Assembly (NCBI RefSeq): GCF_001730365.1
Contig: NZ_MIKB01000014.1
Location: 1-64,000 of the forward strand
Reading direction: 5' to 3'
From: Enterococcus quebecensis
GTDB lineage: Bacteria; Bacillota; Bacilli; Lactobacillales; Enterococcaceae
Length of the DNA: 64,000 nucleotides
Shown: piece by piece, positions 38,257 to 47,429 of the stretch
Layout of the letters: every line of letters starts with the position of its first letter
How positions within the stretch are numbered: position 1 is the stretch's first letter
Program-made: the position numbers and the translations under genes
The notes under the pieces: model-generated
The model's database searches: none
Told to the model about the DNA's origin: nothing
Seen by the model: only the letters and a program-made list of their open reading frames with translations

Positions 38257-38300
38257 AAAGAAGGGATAAAACATGGTGTATGTTTTATCCCTTCTTTATT
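38257..38300. terminator. Bidirectional terminator of def and the Cof-type gene
   Basis: An 18-bp perfect stem pairs 38257-38274 with 38280-38297, followed by TATTTTT on the plus strand. Confidence 0.9.
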
Positions 38301-38305
38301 TTTAT

Positions 38306-39082
38306 CTAAATTGCTCTTAATTCTTTCAATGCTTTCCAAATACCATCGTTATCGTTAGTATCTGTCACAATTTTTGCTTCTTTTTGAACATGAGGCAATG
38401 CATTGCCCATCGCAATACCAATTCCTGCTTCCCGTAGCATCTCTCTATCATTTTCACCATCGCCAAACGTGATGATGTTTTCCCGCTCGATCCCAACGCG
38501 GTCTGCTAAATTAAGTAAAGTTGCTGCCTTAGAACCATTCTTCGGTACAATATCCACACTTTCAGAATGCCAGCGGATAAAACGGAATTTAGAAAATTCA
38601 TTATCAAACATGCCTTCAACAGATTTGTCATAAAAAGCCAATGCTTGATACACATCATTTTCTTTTTGAAAGTTCACATCATACTCTGGTGCTTCAAAAT
38701 CAATAGAGCCCATTGCTTCAACCATTTGCTCACGACGGTGGTGATTATTTTTCTTCACTTCGTCTAAACCAACATAAGCAAGTCCAATTTCTCTTTTTTC
38801 TACTTCTGAGGCAAAGCGATGTAATTCATCTTGATCTAATAGATTTTGATAGTACTGCTCATGGTCTAAAAATGCAGCTGCACCATTACAAAGAACATAA
38901 TTGGAAAAATCTAAATCTAAGATAATGTCTTGAGCCATAAATCGGCTGCGTCCGGTAGCAATCGTGACAAGATGTCCTTGTTTGCGCAACATCCGTAGTG
39001 CTTCTCGTGTACTTTCTAACGGTTGTCTATCCGTTCCTAGCAATGTTCCATCGATATCAAATGCAAAAAGTTTTCTTTTCAT
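38306..39082 (-). CDS. Cof-type HAD-superfamily sugar phosphatase
   Basis: HAD hydrolase of subfamily IIB, 258 aa. The nucleophile motif is FDIDGTLLG (8-16), motif II TIATGRS, the motif III lysine is in PKNGSKAATLLN and motif IV is TFGDGENDREML. Such enzymes dephosphorylate sugar phosphates or other small phosphates; the substrate is unknown. The SD is weak; the gene follows the AlkD-like gene by 22 bp and may be translated from the same transcript. Confidence 0.9.
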   Translation of the reverse strand: MKRKLFAFDIDGTLLGTDRQPLESTREALRMLRKQGHLVTIATGRSRFMAQDIILDLDFSNYVLCNGAAAFLDHEQYYQNLLDQDELHRFASEVEKREIGLAYVGLDEVKKNNHHRREQMVEAMGSIDFEAPEYDVNFQKENDVYQALAFYDKSVEGMFDNEFSKFRFIRWHSESVDIVPKNGSKAATLLNLADRVGIERENIITFGDGENDREMLREAGIGIAMGNALPHVQKEAKIVTDTNDNDGIWKALKELRAI

Positions 39083-39104
39083 AGCGTAATAAGTCGCTCG
39101 CTTT

Positions 39105-39752
39105 CTATGTTTTTGGCAAATATTTGCTGCCTTCTCTAACGGCCAATGGGCTTAAGTCGGTCATCTTGATCAACATTTGGACCCAATCTGGATCAGTTTT
39201 ACTGTATTGACGCAAGGACCAGCCAATCGCTTTTTGAATAAAGAACTCATCTGTAGTTTTATCATAAATAATCGCTTTTTTCAACAACACAGTGTTTGTT
39301 TTTTCTTTATATAATAATTGCAGATTGATTGCAATTCGTCTATGCCAAAAATCTTCTTCACCAAAAAATGCTTCAAACAGCTGCGGCATTTCATCTAAAT
39401 GATGAAATCCCCAAAGACCAAAAAACTTTCGCCAAGAATCTACGCTGTCCCACCATGCTTTTTCTATCACAAAAGGTTTAAATCTCAATACTTCTTCAAA
39501 GGAGAAAGCTTTGACATTAACTGTAGCTAAATCAATTGCTACATATTGATATTCTCGCTCAGGCTTATTATAGTAAAAAACAACCAAATCGAACAACTCT
39601 TCAAATGACATTTTTTTACTAGATTTTAAAAGTTCTTTCTCTAGCACCGCTCTTTCAGGTGCCGCAACACCTGCAAAAGGAAATAAATTTTTCATATAGG
39701 CAGCCATTTGCTCTGCTTTTTCTTCGTTCTTCGGAAAAATTATTTCATCCAT
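39105..39752 (-). CDS. AlkD-like DNA alkylation repair protein
   Basis: HEAT-repeat-like protein of 215 aa of the DNA alkylation repair family, with WWDSVDSWRKFFGLWGFHH, the catalytic-region pattern WHRRIAINLQL and FFIQKAIGWSLRQYSKTDPDWV. Family members excise alkylated purines, though many homologues are untested. SD AAAGGAGAG precedes the ATG. Confidence 0.88.
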   Translation of the reverse strand: MDEIIFPKNEEKAEQMAAYMKNLFPFAGVAAPERAVLEKELLKSSKKMSFEELFDLVVFYYNKPEREYQYVAIDLATVNVKAFSFEEVLRFKPFVIEKAWWDSVDSWRKFFGLWGFHHLDEMPQLFEAFFGEEDFWHRRIAINLQLLYKEKTNTVLLKKAIIYDKTTDEFFIQKAIGWSLRQYSKTDPDWVQMLIKMTDLSPLAVREGSKYLPKT

Positions 39753-39808
39753 TCTATTGCTCTCCTTTTATTCTTTCCTCTATCTTACTTCAAATAACTT
39801 TAGACGGC

Positions 39809-39845
39809 AAAAAAAGCCGAAACGAAAGTACTCGTTTCAGCCTCT
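39809..39845 (-). terminator. Terminator of the formate/nitrite channel gene
   Basis: Stem 39816-39825 with 39832-39841 followed by a T7 run on the minus strand. Confidence 0.8.
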
Positions 39846-39852
39846 GATTTAT

Positions 39853-40650
39853 CTAATCCAAATATGTCGTATCCGCATTATTCAACCATGCATAGCCTAA
39901 ACCTATTACTAAGCCACCACCGATAAAGTTACCAATCAAAGCAAAGAACAGGTTGTGCGCTACACTACCAACTGTCATTGCCGCCATTGTCCCTTGAGAA
40001 GCAAAATACGCTAAACTAAATGCAGGGAAATTAGCAATAACGTGCTCGTAACCCAAGAAGGCAAAGATAAAGATGATAAAAACAATCGCCGCAACTTTAC
40101 CAGCATCATCTTTCATACGCATACTTACCAACACCGCTGTATTTACCACGATATTTGCAAATATCGCTTCTACTAAAATTTGTGTGGTCGTTTTATTTAA
40201 TTTTCCAGCAATCGATGTGAAAAAGAAACTATCTGATGCTAGATCTTGATAAGGAACTGTCAATGAAATCAAGTAACCAAAAAGAACACCGCCAACTAAG
40301 TTAAAGAAAATACAGGCAACTAAAATTTTCGCTGCAAATGATAAATTGATCTTTTTACGATATACACCAACTGTCATGTATAACATATTCGATGTTCCTA
40401 ACTCAGCGTTCATATAAAGGATCATAACCAGTGACCAGCTAAACATAAATGCGTAAAGGATTTTACCTAAGCCGTGTACCATATCTTCACCTTTCATGGC
40501 AATGGCAAAAGCTACTGCTGTTCCTAATGTCAAAAACATACACGCAAGAATAGCACGAAAAGCATAACGCATAAAACTACTTTGGAATAAGTTCATTTTT
40601 TTACTGATTGATTTGTCGATCTGCTCAAATAATGGCGATACTGGTTTCAT
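39853..40650 (-). CDS. Formate/nitrite transporter family channel
   Basis: Pentameric anion channel protein of 265 aa with six hydrophobic segments. FNT motifs are MNAELGTSNM (here in place of the usual aspartate/threonine element) and GYEHVIANF, the conserved His loop. ATG 40650 with AAGGAG at 6 nt is preferred over the upstream frame start. Formate export during mixed-acid fermentation is the most likely role; nitrite or sulfide transport cannot be excluded. Confidence 0.9.
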   Translation of the reverse strand: MKPVSPLFEQIDKSISKKMNLFQSSFMRYAFRAILACMFLTLGTAVAFAIAMKGEDMVHGLGKILYAFMFSWSLVMILYMNAELGTSNMLYMTVGVYRKKINLSFAAKILVACIFFNLVGGVLFGYLISLTVPYQDLASDSFFFTSIAGKLNKTTTQILVEAIFANIVVNTAVLVSMRMKDDAGKVAAIVFIIFIFAFLGYEHVIANFPAFSLAYFASQGTMAAMTVGSVAHNLFFALIGNFIGGGLVIGLGYAWLNNADTTYLD

Positions 40651-41002
40651 TTTATTTCTCCTTTTCAATTTGTTTTCATATTTATATTTTCAAAAAACAT
40701 CCTTTACTATTTTAAAGACCAACGGGTGTTTTGTCTAGTGCTTTTTCATCGAAAATATCACTTTTTTTCATAACATAACAAATTAAAAGCAAGAATTCCA
40801 CATAGACAAACATCCCATCACTCCACTTTTGAATATCCTATTAATAGATTTAAATTCCAGCTATTTCCTGTTCCTTCACTAAAATTATGCATGCTAACTG
40901 TTCAATTTTGAAACGAAAAATCCATCTAAAGGAGGATGAATTTTATTTCTCTAGTGGTAAAATAATAAGTATTAGTGTTGTGATTATTATAAAAGGAGTT
41001 GT
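40651..41002. other. Intergenic region between divergent genes
   Basis: AT-rich, with no convincing gene. It holds the divergent promoters of the channel gene and the TPM gene; no consensus promoter is obvious. Confidence 0.5.
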
Positions 41003-41075
41003 ATGCGGGATGAAGAAGAGCAAATTTTTGTCAGTTGTTGGGATTTACTTTAAAGGGGGGGAGTATCATGTCTAG
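41003..41075 (+). other. Two overlapping short leader ORFs before the TPM gene
   Basis: AAAAGGAG is followed at 6 nt by ATG 41003, encoding MRDEEEQIFVSCWDLL (stop ending at 41053). A second frame starts at 41010 and encodes a 21-residue peptide whose stop (41073-41075) overlaps the start of the TPM gene at 41068. They could couple or tune translation of that gene. Confidence 0.35.
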
Positions 41076-42402
41076 ATCCATCCAAAACGATCGTCCATCA
41101 TTAAGTCAACGAATTACTAATCATTATCGTTCATTAAAAAGAAGAAATGAGATTTTCACCGTGATTCTATTGTGGGTTCTTTTGTCTTGCGGCTTTCTTT
41201 TTACCTTATTTTTTATAGCGGATAATCGTTATCCTGCGAAAATGACTTCTTATAATCAACAATTGTATACGCTTCAACAAGAACGGACAGATATTCAGTC
41301 TGGTAAAACTGATGTAGCAACAAAATCTTTTGACACAGTTTTACAAGAAAATCTAGACAACTTAAAAGAATATCCTCAACAAAAAAATAATTATTCTATT
41401 ACAATTGAAGGAACGAATAGTAATCTAATCATCAACAAAAATAATATCTTTGTCTCAGATAATGCAGCTATGTTAGATGGTCCAATGAAGAAAAAAATCT
41501 ACGATCTGAATAAACTATTAGCTGCTAGTACTAATGGTGCTCAACTAGAAGTAGTAACAGTCAGAAGTTTACCCAATGGTGAAGATGTCGAATCATATGC
41601 GAATAAAATTTTTAACCAACTAGGAATCGGCAATAAAGATGAAAATAACGGCATTTTATATTTGATTGTATTAGATGATCGAAAATTCCGCTTAGAAGTT
41701 GGCTATGGACTAGAAGGCTTGATTCCCGATGGAACAGCAGACAACATTATTAATGATGATACTGTAGTCGACGCCTTTAAAGAGGAACGATACGTTGCTG
41801 GCGTAAATCAAGTAGTAGACCAAGTCTTCGCATTGATGAATACAAAAACTGCGTTGGTGGATTCAAAAATCAACCAAGTCAAAGAACAACAACGTTCCAC
41901 TAAGTTTTCTCACTGGGGATCATTCATCTTGTTACTGTTCCTCATGATCACTAGTTTATTTTTTATCATCAAATTAATTCGTGCCAAAAAGACAGTAAAA
42001 CAAGCTTACCATATGTACCAAGAGCAGTTGTCGGTCTACTCTAAAGCAATCGATCAAAATGACCCCAAATTACTGCGTGAAAAAATAAAGCAAACGGATT
42101 TTTACTATATTCTGCTAAGTGGAACTTTTTTAATCCTATCTAAGAAAGGCTTACGTCGAGCAATTACCAGAGGGAGATTGTTACGAAATCCAGCCGCTCA
42201 ACAAAAAGCATTTGGTCGAATTTTAATCGGTGATACCCTTTATTCAAATAATGGTGATATCTTAACGACTGCTTATTTAGCGTCTAACTATAATTCTAGT
42301 AACTGGTCAGATGATGATTCTTCTGGTAGTGGCGGCGGGTCTTCTTGGGGCTCTTTTGGTGGCGGGTCTTCAGGAGGAGGAGGCGCTTCTGGCGGCTGGT
42401 AG
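41068..42402 (+). CDS. TPM-domain (YgcG-like) membrane protein
   Basis: A 444-aa protein with an N-terminal membrane helix (about 29-50), an extracytoplasmic TPM domain (about 120-250, YDLNKLLAASTNGAQLEVVTV, NNGILYLIVLDDRKFRLEVGYGLEG), a second membrane helix (about 285-305), a cytosolic part and a Gly/Ser-rich tail ending GGGASGGW, as is typical of the family. Family function is uncertain; roles in membrane protein quality control or photosystem repair are described for distant relatives. ATG 41068 follows an unusually strong GGGGGGGAG; the longer frame to 41035 is rejected. Confidence 0.88.
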   Translation: MSRSIQNDRPSLSQRITNHYRSLKRRNEIFTVILLWVLLSCGFLFTLFFIADNRYPAKMTSYNQQLYTLQQERTDIQSGKTDVATKSFDTVLQENLDNLKEYPQQKNNYSITIEGTNSNLIINKNNIFVSDNAAMLDGPMKKKIYDLNKLLAASTNGAQLEVVTVRSLPNGEDVESYANKIFNQLGIGNKDENNGILYLIVLDDRKFRLEVGYGLEGLIPDGTADNIINDDTVVDAFKEERYVAGVNQVVDQVFALMNTKTALVDSKINQVKEQQRSTKFSHWGSFILLLFLMITSLFFIIKLIRAKKTVKQAYHMYQEQLSVYSKAIDQNDPKLLREKIKQTDFYYILLSGTFLILSKKGLRRAITRGRLLRNPAAQQKAFGRILIGDTLYSNNGDILTTAYLASNYNSSNWSDDDSSGSGGGSSWGSFGGGSSGGGGASGGW

Positions 42403-42409
42403 TTTATTC

Positions 42410-42449
42410 GGGATAGCTCAATAAAAAGCTTGAGTTATCCCTTGTTTTG
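42410..42449 (+). terminator. Terminator of the TPM gene
   Basis: 12-bp stem 42410-42421 with 42430-42441, followed by TTGTTTTG. Confidence 0.8.
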
Positions 42450-42688
42450 CGCTATACTATACTTTGTGTAAAATAATGCAGCAGAAAAATAATAGACTCG
42501 TCAACAATTCATTGCCTTGATTGGATATCTAGCTTCTAAGGTTAAAAAACTTTATCAGCTTTTCTTTTCAGGTTCAACTGCGTAACCACGGCTGCAAAGG
42601 CGAAGGTTGAAGAATGAACTGAACGAATATGAATTTTTCAAAAGATTATTTTACTCCAAAAAAACTTATTTTATTGGAGGAATTTTTA
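42450..42688 (+). promoter_or_regulatory. rpsD promoter and long leader
   Basis: TTGCGC (42447-42452) is followed 16 bp later by TAAAAT (42469-42474). The leader of about 200 nt can fold, for example TTCAAC (near 42575) with GTTGAA (near 42606). Firmicute rpsD genes often carry an S4-binding leader, so autoregulation is plausible. Confidence 0.4.
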
Positions 42689-43300
42689 ATGTCACGTTAT
42701 ACAGGACCATCATGGAAAATCTCTCGTCGTCTAGGTATCTCTCTATCAGGAACTGGTAAAGAACTAGCACGTCGCCCATACAAACCAGGACAACACGGAC
42801 CAAACAGCCGTGGTAAAGTTTCTGAATACGGTATGCAATTAACTGAAAAACAAAAATTACGTCATATGTACGGTATGAACGAACGTCAATTCGTTAACTT
42901 GTTCGTTAAAGCAAGCAAGATCAAAGAAGGTAAACACGGGGTTAACTTCATGATCTTACTAGAACAACGTTTAGATAACGTCGTTTACCGTTTAGGTCTT
43001 GCAACTACTCGTCGTCAAGCACGTCAATTAGTTAACCATGGTCACGTTACAGTAGATGGCAAACGCGTAGATATCCCTTCATACCACGTTGAAGTTGGTC
43101 AAGTGATTTCTGTTCGTGAAAAATCTCAAAACGTAGTAACAATCAAAGAAGCTGTTGAAGCAACTGTTGGACGTCCAGCATTCGTAAGCTTTGACGCTGA
43201 AAAATTAGAAGGAAGCTTCACTCGTTTACCAGAACGTGATGAGTTATATCCTGATATCGACGAAGCTCTTGTCGTTGAATACTACAACCAAAAACTTTAA
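42689..43300 (+). CDS. rpsD: 30S ribosomal protein S4
   Basis: Primary 16S rRNA-binding assembly protein, 203 aa. The start ATG 42689 ([16 protein letters not shown]) has TTGGAGG upstream; the frame opening at 42629 is not conserved and lacks a site. The S4 RNA-binding domain is seen as [27 protein letters not shown]. Zinc-binding cysteines are absent, as is usual for the C-minus form. Confidence 0.97.
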   Translation: MSRYTGPSWKISRRLGISLSGTGKELARRPYKPGQHGPNSRGKVSEYGMQLTEKQKLRHMYGMNERQFVNLFVKASKIKEGKHGVNFMILLEQRLDNVVYRLGLATTRRQARQLVNHGHVTVDGKRVDIPSYHVEVGQVISVREKSQNVVTIKEAVEATVGRPAFVSFDAEKLEGSFTRLPERDELYPDIDEALVVEYYNQKL

Positions 43301-43354
43301 GATTCGATTGGAAGACAAGCCTTACAGCTTCCATTCCATATCAATCTACTTTGG

Positions 43355-43386
43355 AAACCTTGTTCTTACGAACAAGGTTTTTTTCT
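43355..43386 (+). terminator. Terminator of rpsD
   Basis: Stem AAACCTTGTTC (43355-43365) with GAACAAGGTTT (43370-43380) followed by T's. Confidence 0.88.
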
Positions 43387-43392
43387 ATACAA

Positions 43393-43439
43393 AAAAGGGT
43401 CTGAGGTATAACTCTTCGAGTTATACCTCAGACCCTTAA
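43393..43439 (-). terminator. Terminator of the ABC exporter operon
   Basis: A 20-bp perfect stem pairs 43395-43414 with 43418-43437 around a TTC loop, with a T6 run on the minus strand. Confidence 0.8.
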
Positions 43440-43534
43440 AATCCAAAAAATAGTGAAACGATAACAGACTGTACTTTACTTCAACCACATCAACTTATAA
43501 AAGCTAAGCACGCCCATCCCATCTCCTGCCATTA

Positions 43535-44206
43535 TCACCCTTGTTCCTCTAATACACCATCTTCCATAACAAATACTTTATCACAAAAATCAATCAAGCG
43601 CCGATCATGAGTTACCATAATCGTGGCCTTGTTTTTTTCTTTTGTTTCTCTGGCCAATATCTTTACAACCTCAAAAGCTCTATCAGAATCTAAACTTGCT
43701 GTTGGTTCATCCGCCAAGATGATAGAGGGGTCATTGTATAAGGCTCGGGCAATTGCCACCCGTTGGCGTTCTCCTCCAGAAATTTCATCTGGATATTTTT
43801 TCTTTAGTTTCTCAATACCTAACTCTGTTAATAACTTATTGACTTTATCCACATCAGTCTTTTCTCTCTTCACCTTGTCCACCAATCTTAGTTGTTTTTC
43901 CACAGTTAAAAATGGAACTAAATTTGATGCTTGTAAGATGAAACCTATTTCTGAAAAGCGGATCTTAGATCGTTTTTTTTCATTTTCTTTACTAAATGCT
44001 TCATTGTTTATTTTAACCTCACCATTTGTAGGTGTTTGCAATCCGCCTGCAAGGGTCAAAAAAGTGCTTTTCCCCGATCCACTTGGACCGATCACCGCAA
44101 CTAATTGCCCTTTATCCACAGAAAAATTCGTAGGTTTCAATGCTTCAATAGTTGTATCCCCATCTAAAAATCGTTTATCCACAGATAAAAATTCGATAGC
44201 TTTCAC
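43535..44206 (-). CDS. ABC transporter ATP-binding protein (MacB/LolD-like)
   Basis: ATPase of 223 aa with Walker A GPSGSGKST (40-48), signature SGGERQRVAIARAL, Walker B IILADEPTASLD and the switch His in MVTHDRR. It is of the type that pairs with FtsX-like permeases. The start is GTG 44206 behind GGGGAGAG. It follows the permease gene by 17 bp. Such pairs export peptides, lipoproteins or drugs, or respond to antimicrobial peptides; no two-component system is adjacent here. Confidence 0.92.
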   Translation of the reverse strand: MKAIEFLSVDKRFLDGDTTIEALKPTNFSVDKGQLVAVIGPSGSGKSTFLTLAGGLQTPTNGEVKINNEAFSKENEKKRSKIRFSEIGFILQASNLVPFLTVEKQLRLVDKVKREKTDVDKVNKLLTELGIEKLKKKYPDEISGGERQRVAIARALYNDPSIILADEPTASLDSDRAFEVVKILARETKEKNKATIMVTHDRRLIDFCDKVFVMEDGVLEEQG

Positions 44207-44223
44207 TTTAAACTCTCCCCTTT

Positions 44224-45309
44224 CTATCCAATCGCCTTCAGTGGATCAATTTTCACAATTGTCCGAACCGAGAATAACGCACCTAATACCGCAATAACCA
44301 GCATCACTCCGCCGATTGATAAGAAAAACAACCAATTACTCTGAAATGGAACGGCTGTAGGTAATACCAAAGATGTTCCTACAGTGCCAAGTAAACCAAT
44401 CGTTATCCCCAAAAATGCTAACACAAACGTTTGAACAATCACAGATACTGCAATATAAAAACCAGAGATCCCCTGAGCCTTCATTATTCCGAAAATTGTT
44501 GCTTTTTGCATAGTCAAGACGTAGATAAAAATTCCGATAACAATGGCTGCAATCACGATTAAAAATCCAATCATAAATCCAAAAGTCAGTACTTGTGCAC
44601 TGTATCCCGGCAACTCATTGATGAATTTATTGATATTATAACTAGTCAGTCCGCCCTCTTTTAAGTGAACATTTTTTAAGGATTCATCTTTTGCGCGGAA
44701 AACAATCGCATTCACTCGAGCGTTTTCTGAGGTATCTGACCTTTCAAAGCGAATTTGCTGAAAAGCATCTGTGGATACATACAGTACTGGCGCAACATTA
44801 AATTTAGCATTGTCTGTAAAACCCACAACTTTTATCTTCTTAGTACTGCCAGCTAGTTTTAGTGTGTCTCCAAGCTTAACACCATTTTCTTTTTTTAAAC
44901 TGTTGTCCACAATCGTTTCATTCTCATTCGTAAATACTTTTCCTTCAACGATATTTGGCATTAAAAATTCATCTTTATTAATGCCAAAAAAACTAGCATT
45001 GATTTTTTCGGCATTCTTTTTATCCAATTGGATTACAGCTGGCGTTTGCCCTAAGGTTGCTTTTTCTTTTGCTTCAATCTTATCCTTTGATTTCACTGGA
45101 ATCATCGACATATTAATATTGGTGTTCGATTCATCCGATAATACAATACCATCCGCCTGCCACTTATCCACAGCCGTTCGATTATCTTCTGCTAACCCAT
45201 ACGCTAAACCTGTCAAAAAAAAGACTAAATACGATATCAAAAACATTACACTGATTATCAATGCATAGCGTAATTTTGATCGAGTTATTTCATTCCAAGC
45301 TAAAAACAT
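44224..45309 (-). CDS. ABC transporter permease (FtsX/MacB family)
   Basis: Membrane permease of 361 aa: one N-terminal helix (about 16-36), a large extracytoplasmic MacB-PCD-like domain (about 37-235) and three C-terminal helices (about 238-350), the FtsX topology. The cytosolic loop QKATIFGIMKAQGISGFYI and tail IDPLKAIG are typical. SD AAGGAGGAG lies upstream of the ATG. The promoter carries a perfect palindrome. Confidence 0.9.
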   Translation of the reverse strand: MFLAWNEITRSKLRYALIISVMFLISYLVFFLTGLAYGLAEDNRTAVDKWQADGIVLSDESNTNINMSMIPVKSKDKIEAKEKATLGQTPAVIQLDKKNAEKINASFFGINKDEFLMPNIVEGKVFTNENETIVDNSLKKENGVKLGDTLKLAGSTKKIKVVGFTDNAKFNVAPVLYVSTDAFQQIRFERSDTSENARVNAIVFRAKDESLKNVHLKEGGLTSYNINKFINELPGYSAQVLTFGFMIGFLIVIAAIVIGIFIYVLTMQKATIFGIMKAQGISGFYIAVSVIVQTFVLAFLGITIGLLGTVGTSLVLPTAVPFQSNWLFFLSIGGVMLVIAVLGALFSVRTIVKIDPLKAIG

Positions 45310-45323
45310 AGTCCTCTCTCCTC

Positions 45324-45378
45324 CTTATCAATTGATAAGTTTTGTAAAAAGTATAGCAAATTTTCGAGATCCCAACAA
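45324..45378 (-). promoter_or_regulatory. Promoter and palindromic operator of the ABC exporter operon
   Basis: Minus strand TTGTTG (45373-45378) and TATACT (45350-45355) are 17 bp apart. A perfect 16-bp palindrome CTTATCAATTGATAAG (45324-45339) lies just downstream of the expected start site, a classic repressor position. Confidence 0.65.
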
Positions 45379-45489
45379 AATATCTGCTTTTTAAGTTCTA
45401 TAAAATTTCATACATTTCTCTATTTATCTTCTAAATTAAAAGCGCTGTTCTGATATACTAAAAGAAAAATGCAAAAAAGGAGTTTATTT

Positions 45490-46035
45490 ATGAAGAAAAA
45501 AAAAGGGACATTCTATACAATCATGCAGTTTACATTGATTTTGCTGTTTACACTTTTTTTGAGAAATTTTTTTTTAACACCTGTAGAAGTCGTTGGAGTT
45601 TCAATGGAGCCAACCTATCATGAATCTGATCGCTTGTGGCAGACGTCTTTAGTTCGTCCAAAACGGTTTGACATAGCAACATTTCCTAGCCCTAGTAGTG
45701 GGAAACGGATTATTAAGCGTGTCGTTGGATTACCTGGGGACACTATTCGGATGGAGAATGATCAATTGTATATCAACGATAAAAAATATGACGAACCCTA
45801 CCTTGATGAATTTAAACAGGATTTGACAGATGGTTCTCCTTTGACTGCTGATTTTAGTTTAGAAACGATCGCTGTTGGATCAGCGAAAGTGGTTCCAGCT
45901 GGGAAATATTTCGTGTTAGGAGATAATCGCCGAAAAGCGGATGATAGTCGTTATTTTGGTTTTGTGGATAAAGAGGATATTGTCGGGGTTGTTTACTTTC
46001 GGTATTATCCATTAAATAAGATTGGTGTGCAGTAG
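45490..46035 (+). CDS. lepB: Type I signal peptidase
   Basis: Membrane-anchored Ser/Lys endopeptidase that removes signal peptides, 181 aa. One N-terminal membrane helix (about 9-30) precedes catalytic S38 in GVSMEPT and K76 in RIIKRVVGLPGD; the box E motif GDNRRKADDSRYFG is intact. ATG 45490 with AAGGAG is preferred to the frame start at 45469. An extended -10 (TGA-TATACT) lies shortly upstream. Confidence 0.93.
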   Translation: MKKKKGTFYTIMQFTLILLFTLFLRNFFLTPVEVVGVSMEPTYHESDRLWQTSLVRPKRFDIATFPSPSSGKRIIKRVVGLPGDTIRMENDQLYINDKKYDEPYLDEFKQDLTDGSPLTADFSLETIAVGSAKVVPAGKYFVLGDNRRKADDSRYFGFVDKEDIVGVVYFRYYPLNKIGVQ

Positions 46036-46063
46036 TTTATTAACTGTTGTCACTTTGATAGCT

Positions 46064-46100
46064 AAAAAAGAAGCGATAAATTATCACTTCTTTTTTTAGT
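46064..46100. terminator. Bidirectional terminator
   Basis: Stem 46067-46079 with 46081-46093, one mismatch, flanked by A6 and T7 runs, between convergent genes. Confidence 0.8.
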
Positions 46101-46136
46101 TATCACATTCGTTTGATTAGAGCGTTTTTAATCTGC

Positions 46137-46751
46137 TTATTGTAACTCAATAGCCAGCTGATACAGCGGCACTAACTCTTCATAGGTTTTCAACATATAG
46201 TCACGGGCTTTTTCTGGATCATTCAACAAATCATCTGTCTTTTTAATGATGCGACCGATCTGAAATTCACCTTTTTTTACATCACGAAAGCGAATCAAAT
46301 GCTTCTCCAAATCAGTTTCATTCAACCGTTCTATCTCTGGTTGTGTATGATCAATCGATAAGTAAAAATCATCGTCCAACTGATCAAACAACGCTTGATT
46401 GTCTAAAAAAACCTGAGCTATTTCTTTTTCGCTTTTAGGATTATCGATCAGCGATAGCCACATGAATAAATAATCCGGCCAAATTCCCAATTGGAAGTGA
46501 GCTTCCATTTTGTAGCCACGCTTTTTCTGACTTAATGCAGACCAAGTATTTTCAGGTGGATAAACCGTTCGGCGGCGATGTTGAGCAATATGAACGAAAA
46601 ATTCTGTTTCGAGCTTTTCCCCTAATTGATCAGCAAAATAATCATCTAACTCTTGAAATTTTGGCTGGATGATTGAACGAATCCCTTCCATTCTTGGATC
46701 TAATCCTTCTATTGTAAATACATCAAAATCTTTTTCAGTAAACATCAACAT
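46137..46751 (-). CDS. DUF1054 (YktB-like) protein
   Basis: A 204-aa cytosolic protein of the DUF1054 family, recognised by FTEKDFDVFTIEGLDPRMEGI, FFVHIAQHRRRTVYPPENTWSA and YKMEAHFQLGIWPDYLFMWLS. The family has no established function. SD AGAGGAG lies upstream. It follows the acetyltransferase gene by 32 bp. Confidence 0.88.
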   Translation of the reverse strand: MLMFTEKDFDVFTIEGLDPRMEGIRSIIQPKFQELDDYFADQLGEKLETEFFVHIAQHRRRTVYPPENTWSALSQKKRGYKMEAHFQLGIWPDYLFMWLSLIDNPKSEKEIAQVFLDNQALFDQLDDDFYLSIDHTQPEIERLNETDLEKHLIRFRDVKKGEFQIGRIIKKTDDLLNDPEKARDYMLKTYEELVPLYQLAIELQ

Positions 46752-46783
46752 GTAGTCATTTCTCCTCTGAGTTGTTTCGTAGT

Positions 46784-47353
46784 TTAATTATGCAGGTGCT
46801 GCCATTCCTCTAAAGTGATGCCTCGCAAGATATCTGTAACAGCTTTTCCTTTCCACATACGGGCATTCGGAACTTCTCCTTCTACTTTCATGCCGATTTT
46901 CTCCATCACTCGACCTGATTTAGGATTGTCTATATCGTGCATCGCAAAAATCCGCATCAATTGGAGGTCTTCAAAACCCAAACGAAGCAATTCGTTTGCT
47001 GCTTCTGGGACATACCCTTGACCCCAAAATGCTTTGTTTAAAGAATAGCCAATTTCAGCAATATTATGTTGGTCTACAACACGAAGATCAATCGTTCCAA
47101 TGAATTTACCAGTTGTCTTCAACTCAAGGCCATATTTCCCAAGGGGAGCTGACATAAAATAGTTTGCAATACTTTCTTTAGTATCCTTCAATGATTGATG
47201 GATTGGAAAAACGTAGGTAACCGTATCTTCATCAGAGGCATATTCGTACATATCATTAGCATCACTCAACGTTACAGGACGTAACTTTAAGCGCTCCGTT
47301 TCTAAATATTGATTCTCAGCAAAAATCAACTTTCGATTGATGACAATTTCCAT
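46784..47353 (-). CDS. GNAT family N-acetyltransferase (RimJ/RimL type)
   Basis: Acetyl-CoA-dependent transferase of 189 aa. The acetyl-CoA loop is in YSLNKAFWGQGYVPEAANELL, followed by IDNPKSGRVMEKIGMKVEG and a typical LETERLKLRPVT strand at the N-terminus. Substrate unknown; protein N-terminal or small-molecule amine acetylation are both possible. SD AGGTGGGAG precedes the ATG. Confidence 0.88.
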   Translation of the reverse strand: MEIVINRKLIFAENQYLETERLKLRPVTLSDANDMYEYASDEDTVTYVFPIHQSLKDTKESIANYFMSAPLGKYGLELKTTGKFIGTIDLRVVDQHNIAEIGYSLNKAFWGQGYVPEAANELLRLGFEDLQLMRIFAMHDIDNPKSGRVMEKIGMKVEGEVPNARMWKGKAVTDILRGITLEEWQHLHN

Positions 47354-47429
47354 ACTCCCACCTGCTTTTTATACTACTTTACAGAAAGAACGATTCCAAG
47401 GCAAGGGGAACAATAAAAAAATAAGAAAT

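Noticed and set aside
42485-42688. T-box leader before rpsD
   Set aside because: No GGTGG-N-ACC T-box sequence or terminator is present; a ribosomal-protein leader is more likely.
43623-44297. A 224-aa plus-strand ORF
   Set aside because: Antisense shadow of the ABC ATPase gene with Walker and signature motifs on the minus strand.
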